This document shows, piece by piece, positions 61,283 through 64,000 of a DNA stretch of 64,000 nucleotides. The stretch is from Valencia hispanica (Eukaryota > Chordata > Actinopteri > Cyprinodontiformes > Valenciidae). Below the pieces are notes generated by a model that worked only from the letters and a program-made list of their open reading frames with translations, was not told the origin of the DNA and searched no databases. How positions within the stretch are numbered: the first letter of the stretch is position 1; each line of letters begins with the position of its first letter. The DNA lies in the NCBI GenBank assembly GCA_963556495.2, contig OY747705.1, positions 28,820,501 to 28,884,500 on the forward strand. The letters run 5' to 3'. The position numbers and the translations under genes are program-made.

Positions 61283-61659
61283 GTACGGAGGCTCTGGCTG
61301 CATGATGGCTTTTATAGGTGACACTTTTTGTAGCGTCTGCGTTAGGCATGGGCCGGCATAAGATTCTCACAGTATGATAACCTTCAGCAATAAAAAAAAA
61401 CACACCGTTTCAAGGTATCACAATGTTTAGACCAAAATTTAAAACAACTTGGATTAACCTTGAAATGATAGGACATACTGATTTTTAAAAGAATTACAGC
61501 ATGAACCATATATTTACATTTGCTGTATACATTAAACCAGATTAAACCTTTGTTGTTTTAGGTCAGCTAGGATTACAAAAATTATTTCTATTTGCTTAAA
61601 ATATTCCTTAACTTTCTTCAAATTCAGAAGACTGCATTCATTTCCATATTATTTTGCAT

Positions 61660-62450
61660 TATCACCTTTTAAACTGTGTGATTCAAACATTTTTGGTATC
61701 CTTCCACAAGCTTCTCACAATAGTTTGATTGAACTTCGGCCCATTCTTCCTGACAAAACTGGTGTAACTGAGTCAGGTTTGTAGGCAACCTTTCTCGCAC
61801 ACAACTTTTCAGCTCCTCCCACAAATTTACTTTGGGACTGAGATCAGAGCTTTGTGCCACTCCAAAAAAATGGATTTTGTTGTACTTTAACCAGTTTGTA
61901 ACCTTTGCATGATTACGGTCATTGTCTATTTGGAAAATCTTTTTATGCCCAAGATTTATCTTCCTGGCTGAGGTCTTGAGATGTTGCTTCAATGTTTCCA
62001 TATGATGCCATTTATTTTGTGCAGTGCACCAGTTTTCCTGCAGCAAATAGTCCATACCATGATGTTGCCACCTATATGCTTCAGAGTTGGGATGGTGTTA
62101 TCAGGCCTACAAGTTTCTCTCTTTTTCCTGCAAATGTAACAATAGCTTCATCAGACCACAGGACATGTCTCCAAAAACGAAGGTCTTTGTCCTTGAGTGC
62201 ATTTAATAACTGTAATTTACCGTTTTATGTTGTTTTCAGCATAATGGATTCTTCCCTTTTGAGTGGCCTTTCAACCCAAGTTGGTCCAGGAGTCTTTTCA
62301 TTGTGGAAAATGACACTCTTATCATATTCATATTCCTGCATCTTTAAAAAGTATTTTGCTATTGGGGTAGCAATGGATTCTCTCTTTTTTGCAACAAAGC
62401 CAGTGGGACACAGAATTCATGTATTTCCTTAACTATAAGACGGTAGACAT
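61660..62450 (-). mobile_element. Tc1-like element fragment, another family
   Basis: The minus-strand frame 62055-61669 reads FQIDNDRNHAKVTNWLKYNK, then LWEELKSCVRERLPTNLTQL and HQFCQEEWAEVQSNYCEKLV, a Tc1-like catalytic C-terminus. The Asp of Q-x-DND is kept, but the last catalytic Glu position (NPIENLW) is V in SPKVNLW. Upstream (62055-62440) is more of the same transposase in broken frames. No clear terminal repeats were seen. Confidence 0.75.
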
Positions 62451-62466
62451 TGCCAGAGTGTTCATA

Positions 62467-63951
62467 TAGTGGGGCATAAAAGTATTTGGCAGCCACCGAT
62501 TGTGTGCGCTGTCCCACTTAAAAAGATGAGAGAGCTCTGTAATTTTCATCAAAGCTACATTTTATCTGTGTGAGAGAGAATGTTAAAAAAAATCCAGGAA
62601 ATCACATTGTATGATTTTAAAAGAATTTATTTGCATAATGGTGCAGAAGATAAGTATTTGGTCAAAAACAAAAGTTCACATCAGTACTGTAATGTAATGT
62701 AATCTTGGATGGGAATGACAGAGGTCAAACGTTTTCTGTTGGTCTTCAACAGGTTCACACACACTGTAGCTGGTATTTTGGCCCATTCCTCCATGCAGAT
62801 CTCCTCTAGAGCTGTGATGTTTTGGGGCTGTCGCTAGGCAACAGGGGCTTTAGACTCCCTCCACAGATTCTCTATTGGATAAAGGTCTGGAGACTGAAAT
62901 TGTCATGCTGGAAGATCCAGGCACGTTTTATCTCAATGCCGTTACTGATTTTTGCCAAAAATCTCACAATACATGGCCCCATTCATACTTAATAAAGATA
63001 AGTTGTACTTTTCCCTTTGCAGAAAAGCATCCCCAAAGCATAATGTTTCCACCCCCATACTTCACGGTGGGTAGGGTGTTCTTAGGATGCAACTCAGCAT
63101 TCTTCCCCCTTCAAACATGGCAAGTGATGTTTATACCTAAGAGTTCTATTTTGGTCTCATCTGAGCACATGACATTCTCCCAATCCTCCTCTGGATCATC
63201 CAGATGGTCTCTGACAAACTTTCGATGGGCTTGGCCATGAGCTGGCTTAAGCAGGCAGACCTTTCAAATGCTGCAGGATTTTAATCAATGACGACATGGT
63301 GTGTTACTAATAGTACCTTTGTTACTGTGATCCCAGCTCTCTTCAAGTCATTGACCAGTTCCACACATGTAGTTCTGGGCTGTTTCCTCACCATTCTCAG
63401 ATCTTGCATAGAGCCCCAGGTTTAGGGAGAATTTCTGTATTATAATTATTCAATTTTCTAATAATTGCTCCAACAGTTGATCTCTTATCACCAAGCTATT
63501 TACCTATTGTAGAATGGCTCATCCCAGTCTTGTGCAGGTGTACAATCTTGTCCCTGGTGTCCTTGGACAGCTCTCTGGTCTTGGCCATGGTTGAGGTTTT
63601 AGTCTGACTGTTTGGATGTGTTGACAGCTGTCTTTTTTACAGATAAGAGTTCAAACAGGGGCCATTAATATAGATAACCAGTGGAGGATAGAAGAGCTTC
63701 TCAAAAAAGAATTAACAGCTCTGTAAGGGCCAGAATTCTTTCTTGTTTGTAGGTGTTAAATACATATTTTCTGCACCAATTATACAAATAAATTCTTTAA
63801 AAATCATACAATGGGATTTCCTGGATTTTCTTTTACAATCTGTCTCTCAGTATAAGTGTACCTATGATAAAAATCACAGAGCTCTCTCATCTTTTTAAAT
63901 TGGACAACTTTTACAGTCGGTGGCCGCCAAATACTTTTTTGTCCCACTGTA
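62467..63951 (-). mobile_element. Tc1/mariner element, second copy of the 27883-29687 family
   Basis: The ends share GGGGCATAAAAGTATTTGGC (left) and its inverted partner with GTCCCACTGTA (right), together with the CACCGATT block. The internal sequence read on the minus strand follows Tc1 transposase order, with the N-terminal region near 63400-63600 and the C-terminal near 62750-62900, but it is broken. At about 1485 bp it is close to full length and lies in a guk1 intron. Confidence 0.75.
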
Positions 63952-64000
63952 TTTTGCATATAATTGTTTGAACAGATGAACTTGGCACCTTCAGACATGT

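Overview
The window is nuclear DNA from a teleost fish. The evidence is two recognisable vertebrate genes with GT-AG introns, an AT-rich background, long microsatellites, and the usual teleost mix of Tc1/mariner, hAT, CACTA-like, L2/CR1-type LINE and tRNA-SINE sequences. I see no bacterial, organellar or viral genes.

The main gene is rnf220, a C3HC4 RING E3 ubiquitin ligase on the + strand. A probable non-coding first exon ends at 7685. Fourteen coding exons then run from the ATG at 8829 to the stop at 57479. The intron phases are consistent throughout and give a predicted protein of 522 residues (human RNF220 is about 566). The 3' UTR carries an AATAAA at 58089. Intron 2 (24 kb) and intron 6 (12.7 kb) hold most of the transposons. 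The second gene, guk1 (guanylate kinase), begins about 2 kb downstream. It has a probable non-coding exon ending at 59994 and coding exons at 60964-61075 and 61241-61282, and its remainder lies beyond the window.

Region by region: 1-7200 is intergenic DNA with a DNA-transposon remnant, a long (GTGA)n array and conserved-looking islands. 7200-9408 is the rnf220 promoter, 5' UTR and large first coding exon. 9409-33390 is intron 2, with several degraded Tc1 elements, a Tc1 with a hAT remnant inside it (27883-29687), a Tc1-derived MITE, microsatellites and conserved-looking islands. 33391-37316 holds rnf220 exons 3-6. 37317-50060 is intron 6, with a MITE with a 26-27 bp TIR and, at 41209-49719, a nested composite: a CACTA/EnSpm-like element that carries its own five-exon minus-strand gene and has been invaded by a SINE and an L2/CR1-type LINE. 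50061-57479 holds exons 7-15. Intron 10 is almost filled by a fold-back transposon (52417-53744) built from minisatellite inverted repeats and an inverted duplication of a transposase 5' end. 58100-64000 is the rnf220-guk1 intergenic region (with a Tc1 remnant) and the first guk1 introns (with two more Tc1 remnants).

The two host genes have no obvious functional link. The least ordinary items are the spliced accessory gene inside the CACTA-like element and the fold-back element in intron 10. All functional statements about host genes rest on family recognition from translated exons, because no database search was possible.
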